Part shown: positions 43,901-51,069 of the stretch, piece after piece
How positions within the stretch are numbered: the stretch's first letter is position 1
Layout: every line of letters begins with the position of its first letter
From: an uncultured Christensenella sp.
GTDB taxonomy: Bacteria; Bacillota_A; Clostridia; Christensenellales; Borkfalkiaceae
Assembly: GCA_910579295.1 (NCBI GenBank)
Contig: CAJTTC010000004.1
Span: 88,912-152,911, forward strand
DNA length: 64,000 nt
Direction: 5' to 3'
Program-made: the position numbers and the translations under genes
Notes under the pieces: model-generated
What the model was told of the DNA's origin: nothing
Database searches by the model: none
What the model saw: only the letters and a program-made list of their open reading frames with translations

Positions 43901-46609
43901 TTTGTTCCATACAGAGAGTTCAACGATAAAGAAAAAGCAATGAGCTTAAAAGAAATGACACCGTATCTTTCAAGCGATAGTGGACTCGGAATTGCAAAAA
44001 GCAATATTCCCTATTCAGAGTATGACTACGACAGAGAAGATTTTTATAGTGCATCGGGCAACTCAAAATGCGATTTGTTTATTTGCAAAGAAAATGGGAA
44101 GATTTATGTTCCGACAGAAAATGAATTGCAAATTTACAACGAGAAGTTCAACGAAGAAGATAAGGAAATAAGAGAGTTTCTTACTACGGTAGATAACGCT
44201 CTTGCCGATAGTGAAAAACCCAAAATTTATTATTCGTTTGACCGTTTGAAAGACGAAAACGGACTTGAATATTATCAAGCGTTTACTATGGGGGACGACG
44301 GCGTTATTGAACCTGTTTTTCAGGACAAATTAAAAACTCGACAAGAATTGAATAGCAGATGGAAAAATCTTGAAGTTCTATTCTTGCCTACGCAACTTGT
44401 CCGTATAACGCTGGAAGAAATGAAAACTTTAAGTGAAAAATTTAATATAGAAAACAATAAAAAAATCGAGGAGAATGAAATGGAAGATAAAGACAAGTAT
44501 TTAACCGAAACGCCGCAGGGCTATAAAGTTTTGAGCATCATTAAAGACAGGGACGACAGAAATATTGCAATTATTCAGAGGAAGAACGATTTTGTTGTTG
44601 CGGCACGCTATGACACAAGCGACGGAACATGGGGACAGGGAACATACGATTTCCCCACAGTGGAAGCGGCAGAACAGTATAGGGGCGAGCATTACGGCAA
44701 TGCGGCAAGACAGGACAACAGTAAATGGGTTGAAATTAACGTATCCAAAAATGCACTTATAAAAAGGTACGATAGAAGTTCTCATTTCCGTATGCCCACA
44801 ACAAATAAGGAATTGCAGGAATATTCCTATTATTTATTCAACAACCGCATCAAAGAAAGCAGACAGCTTGTAGATATGCAGAGCGACGGCAGAGAACTGT
44901 GCTACAAACTTTTATTTGAATCTGACGATACGGTTATTATAAAAAACCGTAACGGCGATGTAAGAGAGTTTACGCCGCAGGAGTTTAAAGAGCTTGTCGG
45001 GGGTACATCAAATAAAGATTACGAGAGTAATTTCAATAAGGTAAAAATAAACCTTCCGAGAGAAGCGATTATCGGTACATATGATAAAACTACATTTATC
45101 GCCATGCCCACAAATAACGAAAAATACAAGGGCTACGGTTATTATGTCCCTAACTCCGTAATCGAAGAAGATAAGGAAAGCGAAAACGGGCGAATTAACG
45201 TGAGTGTAGGCGATAACTTCAAATTCACGTTAAAGAAGGGTGAAGAAAAGAAAGAGATTACGGCAGAATATCTCAGCGATATGGTCAGCGGCACAAACGC
45301 CGAAGATTATGAACGTGAGCCTACCGCATTGGACGATTATCGTGAGCAGGACGGCGACGAGGGCGATAAGAAATGGTTTAATGTACCGTTCAGCGAAAAG
45401 GCATTTATCATTGAATACGATAATGTTGCGCTTTACAAAATGCCTAAGGGCGAATACGAGGGGAAGGCTTATTACTTACCACACGGTATGTATAAAGAAA
45501 AAGCAAACGGTGAGGTATATTTGCGTATTCCCGAAGATTTTGAAATTCATTTGAAAGGCGGCGCGGACGGCGAACAAATCGACCTTACGGCAGAACAGTT
45601 TATCGAAGCGTTAAAGGGTAAGACGGACGAGGACTACGAAAGCAAATACCGTCAACCGAGCGAAGAAGCGAAAAAGCAGTTTGAAAAGGTGGAAGCACGG
45701 CTTCGTAAGAACGTTCCCGAAGTTATGCGTAATAAACCGAATTGGGTTATCGTGCGTACAAGAGAAAATATGGAAACGGGCAGACTTGATAAATTCCTTA
45801 TCGACACCCATACGGGTAAGTTTGCGGAGAGCAATAACCCCGAAACGTGGACGGACTTCGATACAGCTTGCAAGTATGCAAAAGAGAACGGTGGCGTTGC
45901 GCTTGCCTATGCGCTTGACGGCAAGGACAATATAGCTTGTATTGACCTTGACGGTTGCATTGAAAAGAACGGAGATTTTTCGCCACTTGCTAAAAAAGTA
46001 TTTGACAACTGCGACGGAACATACTGCGAAAAATCGGTAAGCGGAAAGGGCTTGCATTTCTTCGGGATTACAAAAGGCGCAGATTTAAGAGCGTTCAGTA
46101 AAGACGGGGATATGGAATATTATCAAGGCGGACACTTTATCGCAATGACGGGCGACGATTACGGCAATACCGAACTTAAAAGTTTTGATACGCCCGAAAT
46201 GAAAGCAATTCTCGAAAGTAAGCTCGAAAAGCGTACGGAGTGGAAAGGCGCAGGAACGGGCGTAGAGGGGCTTTCGTTATTAGACGACAGGGAAGTTCTT
46301 GATAAAGCGTTCGCATCGAAAAACGGAGAAAAAATCAGACAACTGTATAACGGCAGAGATTTGCAAAATAATCATTCAAACAGCGATATGAGCCTTATGA
46401 ATTATCTTGCGTTTTGGTGTAATCACGATATTGACCAGATGCTTCGCATCAACGCAACGAGCGGATTATTCCGTGCAGATAAACCGCAGAGTTATTACGA
46501 ACATACGGCAATAAAGGCGGTAAAAGGAACGCCCGTTTATACACCGCCCAAAGCAAGCAATAATAAGCCGAGCGGTAACGGCAACGGTAGCGATAAAGGC
46601 GGAAAATAA
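34982..46609 (+). CDS. Giant polyvalent ICE protein: MutS-I-like, N6-methylase, SNF2 helicase and primase-like domains
   Basis: A single 3,875-residue frame. Visible parts: an N-terminal ICE-type domain (1-~250); residues ~276-366 matching MutS domain I (R-V-G-D-F-Y-E-F, P-M-C-G-V-P-F-H-A); a DNA N6-methylase region with F-V-G-W-G-G-L (~955), E-P-S-M-G-T-G-N-F (~1020) and N-V-P-F-G-G (~1085); an SNF2/DEAD-like helicase with G-S-G-K-T (~1702), D-E-A-H (~1865) and Q-R-E-G-R-I-I-R-Q-G (~2205); several unassigned modules; three ~100-residue repeats (44721..45651); and a C-terminal primase-polymerase-like segment (~3560-3860; I-D-L-D-G and G-K-G-L-H-F-F-G) with a helix-bundle end shared with the ArdC protein. 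Such proteins are thought to enter the recipient with the DNA and protect or process it. SD AAGGAGG decides ATG 34982. Confidence 0.88.
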   Translation: MSEINRLNTRNAAISAMLLDSENIKNFYRFIAQNPHINLHDACQIVIERPNATVCFSFDEWDAMGRRISKGRKGIAYYDYDGYKQYVFDVNDTHGDRRYLRPILPMKHLLVGLDELNITNYADDERSDYRKIHKGVQLYLKEQGELTGDDKKDGLKIEGIAYMLYCKTGFPKTAGIAFHGLPYSFKENTDFVKDLYILTDTIVEEIENAYQSRQQQPVKVIDDINEETISDEPTVSKPLIEQVSDLTEQIDDLTESIPVEQTKVQPEQDVKSVEQMDTSKLPPYYREYLKQERENPNRIIAIRVGDFYEFMNESAKTISQELDLTLTGRDVGLPERVPMCGVPFHATEKYFNKILANHELVVIEDYTKKSINIFPSEEEKQDERDKPELIEIEDNEPNPFDSEENDFIDDGYSEEDEQDSSEETSRDEDELAELEELIGEEQQVDKSKKVKRPAESTKKKENGIKDRKRKEKPQPTLLDLANPSQKKSRLEQIIEEELKRGSSFQDGKFRIFDKYNENPTVKTFVEFLKKEYGWGGHSGWGGICQEHSPKGLKIYLLGKQGEELENTFLKWPEVANRIADLIDDDNYLTEQDKKKYIEYRVEQNRLKEKAAEEQRQKNNLVKSVIVSASDERKQRILDEYAKTTQITEFGKFLFAEYGTNTESTDDYRVQYDAMGVWFTKYDTKGNTAFKVTLSWNEFAEKVCECIEDDNYIEAPEANEYDWDYLIDNAERGLSEITVSVGDVFLYKDKEVTIKELDSLYPGDVVIEYNEQTGNLKYAVTKNITEKELIQNGVRIKTATEQRISALVEYMVDYGTHNTEDGNSYLYFNDLPETEDFISDNAEAISYALERREEVADVAIIEEKEGNFFSVNFEIDYCPNIDEETRQEIEAESRDWNENKNTDLTDILNQTELGGAKQRFNNNIAAIKLVNKLYSENRNPTDAEKKVLARFVGWGGLSQAFDENNESWQKEYKELKELLPIADYEQAKGSTLNAYYTDKKVIDGIYAGLERLGVKGNNRILEPSMGTGNFFGFMPQEIANGSKLYGVELDNLTGMIATKLYPQANVQIKGFEDTSFPNCKFDVVVGNVPFGGYGVADSDYNRYNFKVHDYFLAKSIDKVKPNGLVAIVTSKGTMDKLNTSARKYVAERAELLGAIRLPNTAFKQTAGTEAVADILFFRKRNERKSDLTDEQWLSTGKTEEGFEINNYFIKHPEMVLGMLAEETGLYGGVDVTVKDDGRDLSEAIKTAIQNLPQGIYVNPEIAPEDDASEVDYNVKPMCYKTESGRLFMRVGEEMVEQPIPVFPKDAYQRIKAMIDLRESLHHILDIQIQGCSDEVLQREQIKLNAQYDRFVRQYGNINSQTNTRLFRDDGDSALLFACEDIDEETKAITKADIFNKRTIRPYVVPTSTDDCFEALQISKNERGKVDIAYIEELTGKDYDKVLFELGDTIFRNPDKVIAENEYSGFETAEEYLSGQVVDKLQRAKHYAAEHPEYQKNVAALEQVQPAPLTASEISVRLGATWVDKEYYKQFYCDLVGVYWHQYSDVELFYNPYDSSWRLDQKDGVRYNTQMKQKQVYGTTRAPAYRLFMDSMNQRATTIYDTVLDDDGKEKRVLNQAETIAAREKQNLIKEKFKEWIFNKPERREELEETYNRLFNRTRLPSYDGSYLKFPEMNPAIELKPHQKNAIHRIVTSPQSTLLHHVVGSGKTYTMAASIMKMRQLGLCKKAMVAVPNHLVRQWASEWRKLYPNAKLLIATKEDLEKDNRRQFVSKVAMGDWDGIIIAQSSFAKIPISYARQEKKLREEIHSIEETIARQWAENGMPRGAVKNLERIKKSRVAQLKKLMDDGKKDSVLDFESLGVDYLYIDEAHYYKNLFLFTKMNNVAGISNAASARASDLKLKCEYLQELHKNDKGVVFATGTPISNSMTEMYTMQTYLQPSTLEKAGITYFDGWAADFGETITSMELAPSGQGYRARTRFSKFTNLPELLTMYRSFADVQTADMVKLNVPEAERVVVNLKPSDTTIKLAEEIAARAERIYGGGVDSRIDNMLKVTSDGKKLALDPRCHIKGSEDEAESKLNECAQRIREIWEDTAESKGTQIVFCDLSTPKSRFEEYVYGTDFDAYNDLKYKLVQKGIPSNEIAFIHDANTEEQKQALFDSVNAGKIRVLIGSTEKCGAGTNVQKRLVALHHLDTPYRPSDLAQREGRIIRQGNTNDKVKIFTYVTERTFDSYSYQILENKQRFIAQIDRGDLTVREAEDIDETTLTYAEIKAITAANPKIKRKMEVDAEIARLRVLEGQYKKNLYSLQDKIRKDYPEDIKRQELLIERVQRDKELIPTNYADPEAFSISVQGTVYTDRKEGGKALTEALYASKPETVVAEYCGFKISINPMSALTNEREITLTGEGQYVIGISDSASGNLTRLDNFIEDFPKREERLKNRLKQLNDDLAIAKEQVEKPFEHTEHLQELISEQTQLNTELNLDKQEEVITDDESSDIDDGYYRALPTYSKAVTEVEMIDKEDKAAEISVIVLPDYDVSSGDMHEYGYTWDGMLPLKRQTALRLWGMGLQVYKLNSNDTETEIAKYEDLDDEHGLYGIEKPIWKRFCEHEKSVAYFAAKHEFADAAAIVTSGEMDYVESSNLENFINQNFEERYDLESYLADKGTPDSKELIAYTQMFLTDYSKRIWTEKLKEYGWIESDIPRALMRRLKNEEMQKCVKEIILSENQTTKVTEVTKESSTRNFLPVYLKSSEYAMEHGELDLFNTSHRASVECLKDISGAINENYHDNTLNKGFENELIEKHGIDRIKYVLATVIQEHEWDGRYSKQNKEWAKTIPISESAIESGRLNTNTHQGLIDLFTDRIRKMEKTMERTANQAFNFDSITRADKQVYYSVVLQIGEDKKPAYNAYILNRETGVLEYFDGNYSSDIALAATVEQTADWLYPEYQFIEKQPPELLGMSNNILRRLKLGEFEYGGYRFVPYREFNDKEKAMSLKEMTPYLSSDSGLGIAKSNIPYSEYDYDREDFYSASGNSKCDLFICKENGKIYVPTENELQIYNEKFNEEDKEIREFLTTVDNALADSEKPKIYYSFDRLKDENGLEYYQAFTMGDDGVIEPVFQDKLKTRQELNSRWKNLEVLFLPTQLVRITLEEMKTLSEKFNIENNKKIEENEMEDKDKYLTETPQGYKVLSIIKDRDDRNIAIIQRKNDFVVAARYDTSDGTWGQGTYDFPTVEAAEQYRGEHYGNAARQDNSKWVEINVSKNALIKRYDRSSHFRMPTTNKELQEYSYYLFNNRIKESRQLVDMQSDGRELCYKLLFESDDTVIIKNRNGDVREFTPQEFKELVGGTSNKDYESNFNKVKINLPREAIIGTYDKTTFIAMPTNNEKYKGYGYYVPNSVIEEDKESENGRINVSVGDNFKFTLKKGEEKKEITAEYLSDMVSGTNAEDYEREPTALDDYREQDGDEGDKKWFNVPFSEKAFIIEYDNVALYKMPKGEYEGKAYYLPHGMYKEKANGEVYLRIPEDFEIHLKGGADGEQIDLTAEQFIEALKGKTDEDYESKYRQPSEEAKKQFEKVEARLRKNVPEVMRNKPNWVIVRTRENMETGRLDKFLIDTHTGKFAESNNPETWTDFDTACKYAKENGGVALAYALDGKDNIACIDLDGCIEKNGDFSPLAKKVFDNCDGTYCEKSVSGKGLHFFGITKGADLRAFSKDGDMEYYQGGHFIAMTGDDYGNTELKSFDTPEMKAILESKLEKRTEWKGAGTGVEGLSLLDDREVLDKAFASKNGEKIRQLYNGRDLQNNHSNSDMSLMNYLAFWCNHDIDQMLRINATSGLFRADKPQSYYEHTAIKAVKGTPVYTPPKASNNKPSGNGNGSDKGGK
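44721..45651 (+). repeat. Three related ~100-residue modules inside the polyvalent protein
   Basis: Each module begins W/K-x-x-[IV]-x-x-x-x-[AE]-x-I-x-x-Y-D, contains x-M-P-x and Y-Y-[LV]-x-[NH], and ends with E-[FY]-[LI]-x-x-x-x-x-G-x-[ST]-[NED]-x-D-Y-E: 44721-45027, 45037-45316 and 45368-45651. They are diverged at the DNA level, so the duplication is old. No function is known to me. Confidence 0.75.
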
Positions 46610-46617
46610 AAAAGAAA

Positions 46618-46646
46618 CTCGGCTACGGTTGTTAGCCGTAGCCGAG
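46618..46646 (-). terminator. Terminator for the minus-strand toxin operon
   Basis: Perfect 11-bp stem (46618-46628 with 46636-46646). The T-run is on the minus strand (complement of 46607-46617), so it mainly ends the leftward transcript from 47602 while also lying just after the polyvalent gene. Confidence 0.85.
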
Positions 46647-46650
46647 AAAA

Positions 46651-46881
46651 TTACTGTTCAACTTGTATGAGTTTTCCGTTTTTCTTTTCGTTTTTGTAGA
46701 GTTCATAGACATAGGCGGCGCTATCACGGTAAAGCCCTGTTCCTTGCTCTGTAAGTTTTTTAAACGTAATAGAGTTATAAAATTCATCCATTGCTAAATC
46801 GTATTCGATACCTGTATCTTCAACAATAAAGCCGATAATATCCTGAATATTAAGCTCTGTTAAAAATTTTACTTTATCCAT
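46651..46881 (-). CDS. Small third gene of the toxin module
   Basis: A 76-residue acidic helical protein with no recognised family. Its start overlaps the end of the DUF3990-like toxin gene by 13 bases, so it is translationally coupled to it and may be part of the antitoxin or immunity function. Confidence 0.6.
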   Translation of the reverse strand: MDKVKFLTELNIQDIIGFIVEDTGIEYDLAMDEFYNSITFKKLTEQGTGLYRDSAAYVYELYKNEKKNGKLIQVEQ

Positions 46882-47381
46882 TGCACACCAACCTTTTTAA
46901 GAAGTGCGACGGCAGCTTTTGTATGGAACGAATATTGGTTATTCGGTGCTACATATTCCATTTCTTTCAACAGAACATTAGCATCGATATAGCCACGTTT
47001 ATAACGCTGAATAAGAGTGGTTAAAGTATCGTTAGCGACAGGTCCGTAAACTACTTCATATTTATTATCGGTATTGCAAAGAGAGTTTGTGTGGTCGTTA
47101 AAATCACGGTTTCGATTATTAATTATGAAAACTGCCCATTCTTGCGTAGCTTTATCGAATACTTTAATTTTTAAATTTGGAAGCAAGAGAATATTGTCCG
47201 GAACGTCATAAGTAATAACGCAAGGCGTTCCACCGAAAATACGGCTCTTTTTTATAGCCATAGCTTGGGCTTGGTCAAAAAGGGTTGTTGTGTAAAAGCC
47301 TTTGCCGAAATCCTTATAAGGTTGGCATTTATCAATATCGATATTATCAATATCGATATTAGTTCCGTGATATAAAATCAT
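46869..47381 (-). CDS. DUF3990-type putative ADP-ribosyltransferase-like toxin
   Basis: The 170-residue protein opens with L-Y-H-G-T and has D-F-G-K-G-F-Y-T-T followed by Q-A-x-A-x-A, the hallmark of DUF3990, whose Y-H-G and G-F-Y-T-T motifs match the NAD-binding core of ADP-ribosyltransferase folds. The predicted activity is modification of a cell target. It lies between two small coupled genes in a three-gene operon with its own promoter, an arrangement typical of toxin-antitoxin or abortive-infection modules that stabilise mobile elements. Target unknown. Confidence 0.75.
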   Translation of the reverse strand: MILYHGTNIDIDNIDIDKCQPYKDFGKGFYTTTLFDQAQAMAIKKSRIFGGTPCVITYDVPDNILLLPNLKIKVFDKATQEWAVFIINNRNRDFNDHTNSLCNTDNKYEVVYGPVANDTLTTLIQRYKRGYIDANVLLKEMEYVAPNNQYSFHTKAAVALLKKVGVQWIK

Positions 47382-47602
47382 GCGATATTACCCCCGTTTC
47401 GTAAACAAACGGCGGCAAGGTCGTCAACGGCATCATCTATTGACTGTAAGTGCATAGCATCATAGCAATCTTTCATAAGTGCAATGCCACCATACTTTTT
47501 AAGATAGGAATAGGCGGCGTGAATAGACAGGGAATATCTTTCTGAAAATTCCCCTATGCACATAACGGTATATTCAATTCTGTTTTTGATTTCTTTACTC
47601 AT
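47378..47602 (-). CDS. DUF3791-like small protein, putative antitoxin
   Basis: A 74-residue helical protein with Y-T-V-M-C-I-G-E-F-S-E-R-Y ... A-Y-S-Y-L-K-K-Y-G-G-I, the DUF3791 pattern that is regularly encoded directly before DUF3990 genes. Its stop overlaps the toxin start (ATGA). Being first and adjacent, it is the most likely antitoxin. Confidence 0.7.
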   Translation of the reverse strand: MSKEIKNRIEYTVMCIGEFSERYSLSIHAAYSYLKKYGGIALMKDCYDAMHLQSIDDAVDDLAAVCLRNGGNIA

Positions 47603-47631
47603 AAAATACCGCCCAAAAACTTCTTAAACTT

Positions 47632-47660
47632 ATTATAAACGAAAAACAAGAAAATTTCAA
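47632..47660 (-). promoter_or_regulatory. Promoter of the toxin operon
   Basis: On the minus strand, TTGAAA (47660-47655), 17 bases, TATAAT (47637-47632), about 30 bases before the start of the DUF3791-like gene. Confidence 0.75.
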
Positions 47661-47687
47661 GTGTTAGAACAAATAAAGGAGGACAAT

Positions 47688-47846
47688 TTGAAAAAGAAAA
47701 AACACACAGTACCCGAAATCGTAATTCCTGTTGGATATGACATAGCTGACATACTTGATATGGACGATAGCGACTTCGGGGACGAACAGCCTATTCTCAT
47801 AGAGGAGGTAAAGTTACGATTTGAGCGAAACGGCAACGAACAATAA
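47688..47846 (+). CDS. Small acidic ICE protein
   Basis: TTG 47688 is chosen because AAAGGAGG is six bases upstream, giving 52 residues (K-K-K-K-H N-terminus, D-I-L-D-M-D-D-S-D-F acidic core). It overlaps the ArdC gene by 26 bases. No family recognised; probably translated in coupling with ardC. Confidence 0.55.
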   Translation: MKKKKHTVPEIVIPVGYDIADILDMDDSDFGDEQPILIEEVKLRFERNGNEQ

Positions 47847-49629
47847 AATCTACGATAAACTTACACCGCAGAGAAAACAGCTTGTAGACATAATACTTGC
47901 AAACCTTGAAAAAGGTGTAGGTCTTTGGAAACAGGGTTGGTTAGGCGGTGCGCCTAAATCCGGCATAACGGGTAAACCGTACAGAGGTATAAACAGGCTA
48001 TTTTTGTCTGCGGCTACAATGGAAAAAGGTTATTCGGACAACCGTTGGGTTACGTTTAACCAAATGGAAGATAAGGGTTGGAGTTTTAAGCGAAACGAAG
48101 AAGGCGAAAGTCTTGGGAAGGGAGCAGGCGTTGCAATAGAGTTCTACGAACTTCGGGACAAGGAAACGAAAAAGCCGTTCGACAGACGAACGTTAGACGG
48201 TATGACGAGAGCCGAGCAGGAAGAATATATGGACGAAAACGTATATCCTATCCGCAAATATTACAGGGTTTTTAACGGCGATGTTATCGAGGGTATTCCC
48301 GAACGAGTTAAAGCTGAACGGGACGAGAGCGGTTACAGTAAACGTGCGGAGAAAATTATCGGCACTTGGAGTGATACCGAAGCCCGAATTTATTTCGGCG
48401 GTACGGAAGCGTTTTATTTACCCGAAAAGGACGAGATACACGTTCCGAACAGGGAAGCGTTTTTTGATAATCAAGAGTTCTACTCAACGACATTGCACGA
48501 AATCGGACATAGTACGGGACATAAATCACGGCTTAATAGAAACTTGAACGGGGGGAAAGGAACGCCTGATTATGCCATAGAAGAATTAAGGGCGGAAATT
48601 GCTTCAATGTTTATAGCGCAAGATTTGGAACTTACGGCAAATGAAAGCCATATCCAAAACAATAGCGCATACATACAGCATTGGAAATCGAAGATAACCG
48701 AAAATCCGAACGTGCTTTTCACGGCAATAGCCGATGCGGAAAAGATAACGAAGTTCGTTATGGCAAAAGAAAATGTTGCCGATAATGCGGCGGTAGAAAC
48801 GGAAGAAGAATTTATGGAAACCGTATCAGAAAAAGCCGAGTTTGATACGGAAGCAGAACGTGAAGTAAAACCTACGATAGAAGAAATGGCGGCAAACACC
48901 AAAGTTGAATATTACGGCGTTTATTGCGAAACGGACGAGGACGACGAAACAAAGTATAGCATATTCCGAATTGCGGAAATGGGATGTGTGAAAAAAGTAG
49001 GCGACGAATATTCGAGCAGGGAAGAATGTATTAAGCGGTTTAAAAACCGTAGCGAGTACGTTGATAAAACTTTACAAGAAATTACTCTGCGTGAGTTGCA
49101 AGATGTAAGCACTTTGAGATATTCGTTACAAGAAGCCGAACGGGAAAAGAAAGAGAAGATAGAACGGCTTTCCAAAATCGAAGCAGAAAAAAGCGAAGTC
49201 TTTTTACCGCCAAGCGAAGTTGCGGGAACTATGTTGGAAACCGTTGCTACGGTTGCCGTCGTTGATATGACAAACAGAGGAATAGACAGCCTTACGAATA
49301 TGGACGACAGAGATATAGTCGAGCGAGCAGGAAGGACAAAGCACGGCGAAAAATTTATGTCGCTTTTTAACGGCGAATCGCCCCTTAAATCAGAAGAACA
49401 GAACGAACGCTCTCTTATGTCAAGAATAATCATGCAGACGAATAAGCCTGAACAAATTATGCGAATTTTTAAGGCATCGGGGCAATTTAGGGAAAGTAAG
49501 CCAAATTCGTACTATGAAAAGATGTTAAGGGAAGAAATTAAGTTTGTTGAGGGCTTGCGTTCAAAACCTTCATTAATGCCTGCGACACAGAGTGGAAATC
49601 GAAATCGGTTCTCGAACGCAAAAAGCTGA
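47821..49629 (+). CDS. ArdC-family antirestriction protein with C-terminal extension
   Basis: Residues ~10-110 are the ArdC ssDNA-binding N-domain (W-K-Q-G-W, G-K-P-Y-R-G-I-N); the zincin-like metallopeptidase domain follows with H-E-I-G-H (H226, E227, H230) and a distal E-E-L-x-A-E. ArdC proteins protect incoming single-stranded DNA from host restriction. At 602 residues it is about twice the usual length: the extra part includes an unassigned module and a C-terminal ~85 residues (G-E-K-F-M-S-L-F-N-G ... S-Y-Y-E-K) that match the end of the polyvalent protein. Starts at TTG 47821 with GGAGG 12 bases ahead. Confidence 0.85.
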   Translation: MSETATNNKIYDKLTPQRKQLVDIILANLEKGVGLWKQGWLGGAPKSGITGKPYRGINRLFLSAATMEKGYSDNRWVTFNQMEDKGWSFKRNEEGESLGKGAGVAIEFYELRDKETKKPFDRRTLDGMTRAEQEEYMDENVYPIRKYYRVFNGDVIEGIPERVKAERDESGYSKRAEKIIGTWSDTEARIYFGGTEAFYLPEKDEIHVPNREAFFDNQEFYSTTLHEIGHSTGHKSRLNRNLNGGKGTPDYAIEELRAEIASMFIAQDLELTANESHIQNNSAYIQHWKSKITENPNVLFTAIADAEKITKFVMAKENVADNAAVETEEEFMETVSEKAEFDTEAEREVKPTIEEMAANTKVEYYGVYCETDEDDETKYSIFRIAEMGCVKKVGDEYSSREECIKRFKNRSEYVDKTLQEITLRELQDVSTLRYSLQEAEREKKEKIERLSKIEAEKSEVFLPPSEVAGTMLETVATVAVVDMTNRGIDSLTNMDDRDIVERAGRTKHGEKFMSLFNGESPLKSEEQNERSLMSRIIMQTNKPEQIMRIFKASGQFRESKPNSYYEKMLREEIKFVEGLRSKPSLMPATQSGNRNRFSNAKS

Positions 49630-50180
49630 TGTTTACGGATATTTATAAAACGGATAAAAAATATTCCGTTATTTATGCAGACCCCCCGTGGTTTTTCAAA
49701 ACTTATTCGGTTAAAGGAAAAATGTTCGGGGCGGAACGACATTATCCTACAATGCAAAAAGAAGAAATACAAAATGTACCCGTTAAAAAATTATCGGATA
49801 AAAATTGTGTGTTGTTTTTATGGGTAACGGCACCGTGTTTAATCGAAGGTATTGAGCTTATAACGGCGTGGGGATTTAAATATAAAACGGTTGCATTTAC
49901 TTGGGTAAAGCAGAACAAAAAGAGCGACGGACTATTTACGGGAATGGGATATTACACGAGAGCTAACGCCGAATATTGCTTATTGGCAACGAAAGGGAAA
50001 ATATTAGAGCGTAAATCGCATGGTGTACACTCAGTTGTGCTGTCGCATATAGAACGGCACAGTAAGAAGCCGGATGAAGTAAGGGACAGAATAGTAAGAT
50101 TATTCGGAGATGTGCCAAGAATTGAACTTTTTGCAAGACAATATGCTACGGGTTGGGATTGTTGGGGGAACGAGGTGTAA
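49629..50180 (+). CDS. MT-A70-type adenine methyltransferase 1
   Basis: A 183-residue SAM-dependent methylase of the MT-A70 family with D-P-P-W at residues 18-21 and the terminal R-I-E-L-F-A-R. Bacterial members methylate adenine in DNA. It is a near neighbour and paralogue of the next gene, and no restriction endonuclease is present, so protection of the ICE DNA is likely. Starts one base into the ardC stop region, so coupled. Confidence 0.85.
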   Translation: MFTDIYKTDKKYSVIYADPPWFFKTYSVKGKMFGAERHYPTMQKEEIQNVPVKKLSDKNCVLFLWVTAPCLIEGIELITAWGFKYKTVAFTWVKQNKKSDGLFTGMGYYTRANAEYCLLATKGKILERKSHGVHSVVLSHIERHSKKPDEVRDRIVRLFGDVPRIELFARQYATGWDCWGNEV

Positions 50181-50182
50181 CG

Positions 50183-50737
50183 GTGCTTACGGATATATAC
50201 AGTACAGATAAAAAGTACGGCATTATTTACGCCGACCCACCGTGGATGTACAACAAACGCAACAAGAATACAAAATTCGGCGGCGGTGCAGGTGGACATT
50301 ATCCGTTAATGACAACCGAAGAAATAGCAACGTTGCCTATACCGAAAATAACAGCGAAAAATTGTGCCTTGTTTTTATGGACAACCTTTCCATATTTAAA
50401 AGAACAGATAAGCATTATAGAACGTTGGGGTTTTACATATAAGACGCTTGGGTTTAGTTGGATAAAGACAAATCCGAAGAACGGTAAGCCGTTTTTTGGA
50501 GTGGGGTATTACGCAAAGAGTAATTGTGAAGTGTGCTTGTTAGGTATAAAAGGCAGAATGAAAGCGGTAAGCAATAAAGTATCGAGTTGCTTAATATCTG
50601 CAAGGCGTGAACACAGCAGGAAGCCTGACGAAGCACGGGAAAGAATAGTAGAGTTATTCGGAGATATACCGAGAATAGAATTGTTTGCGAGAGAACAGGT
50701 AAACGGGTGGGATTGTTGGGGAAATCAAGTAAGCTAA
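50183..50737 (+). CDS. MT-A70-type adenine methyltransferase 2
   Basis: Paralogue of the preceding gene: same N-terminus (L-T-D-I-Y-S-T-D-K-K-Y), D-P-P-W at residues 18-21, F-G-D-I-P-R-I-E-L-F-A-R at the end. GTG 50183 is chosen by alignment with its neighbour. The two copies differ throughout the middle (target-recognition) part, suggesting different DNA targets rather than redundancy. Confidence 0.85.
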   Translation: MLTDIYSTDKKYGIIYADPPWMYNKRNKNTKFGGGAGGHYPLMTTEEIATLPIPKITAKNCALFLWTTFPYLKEQISIIERWGFTYKTLGFSWIKTNPKNGKPFFGVGYYAKSNCEVCLLGIKGRMKAVSNKVSSCLISARREHSRKPDEARERIVELFGDIPRIELFAREQVNGWDCWGNQVS

Positions 50738-50754
50738 TAAATTCGGAGGAAATA

Positions 50755-51069
50755 GTGAAAAAGAAAATTTTAAAAATTAAAGAAGAATATTACAAAGTTA
50801 TGAAGCAGATGACGGATAAACAGATAGCGGAATTTATAAAAGCTATTTGCGGTTATGCTTTTGACGGTAAACCTATGGTTACAAAAGATAACTACTTAAA
50901 AGGTTTGTATATGTACGTTCAGCGTGATTTTAACGAATCGGTACAGAACAGTATAAACGGTAAGAAAGGCGCAGATAAACTTGCCGAGAAAAGACGCAAC
51001 AAATCAACGCTCGGCGTTTTTATTGAAAGCGTCGTAGTTGCTTCGGGAAATCAAAAGAAGGCGGAATAA
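50755..51069 (+). CDS. DUF6291-like small protein
   Basis: A 104-residue basic helical protein; Y-Y-K-V-M-K-Q-M-T-D-K-Q-I-A-E-F-I-K-A-I-C-G-Y-A-F-D-G-K is the pattern seen in small phage/ICE proteins now grouped as DUF6291. GTG 50755 has GGAGG six bases ahead; an upstream frame within the methylase gene is rejected. It overlaps the next methyltransferase start by one base. Function unknown. Confidence 0.6.
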   Translation: MKKKILKIKEEYYKVMKQMTDKQIAEFIKAICGYAFDGKPMVTKDNYLKGLYMYVQRDFNESVQNSINGKKGADKLAEKRRNKSTLGVFIESVVVASGNQKKAE

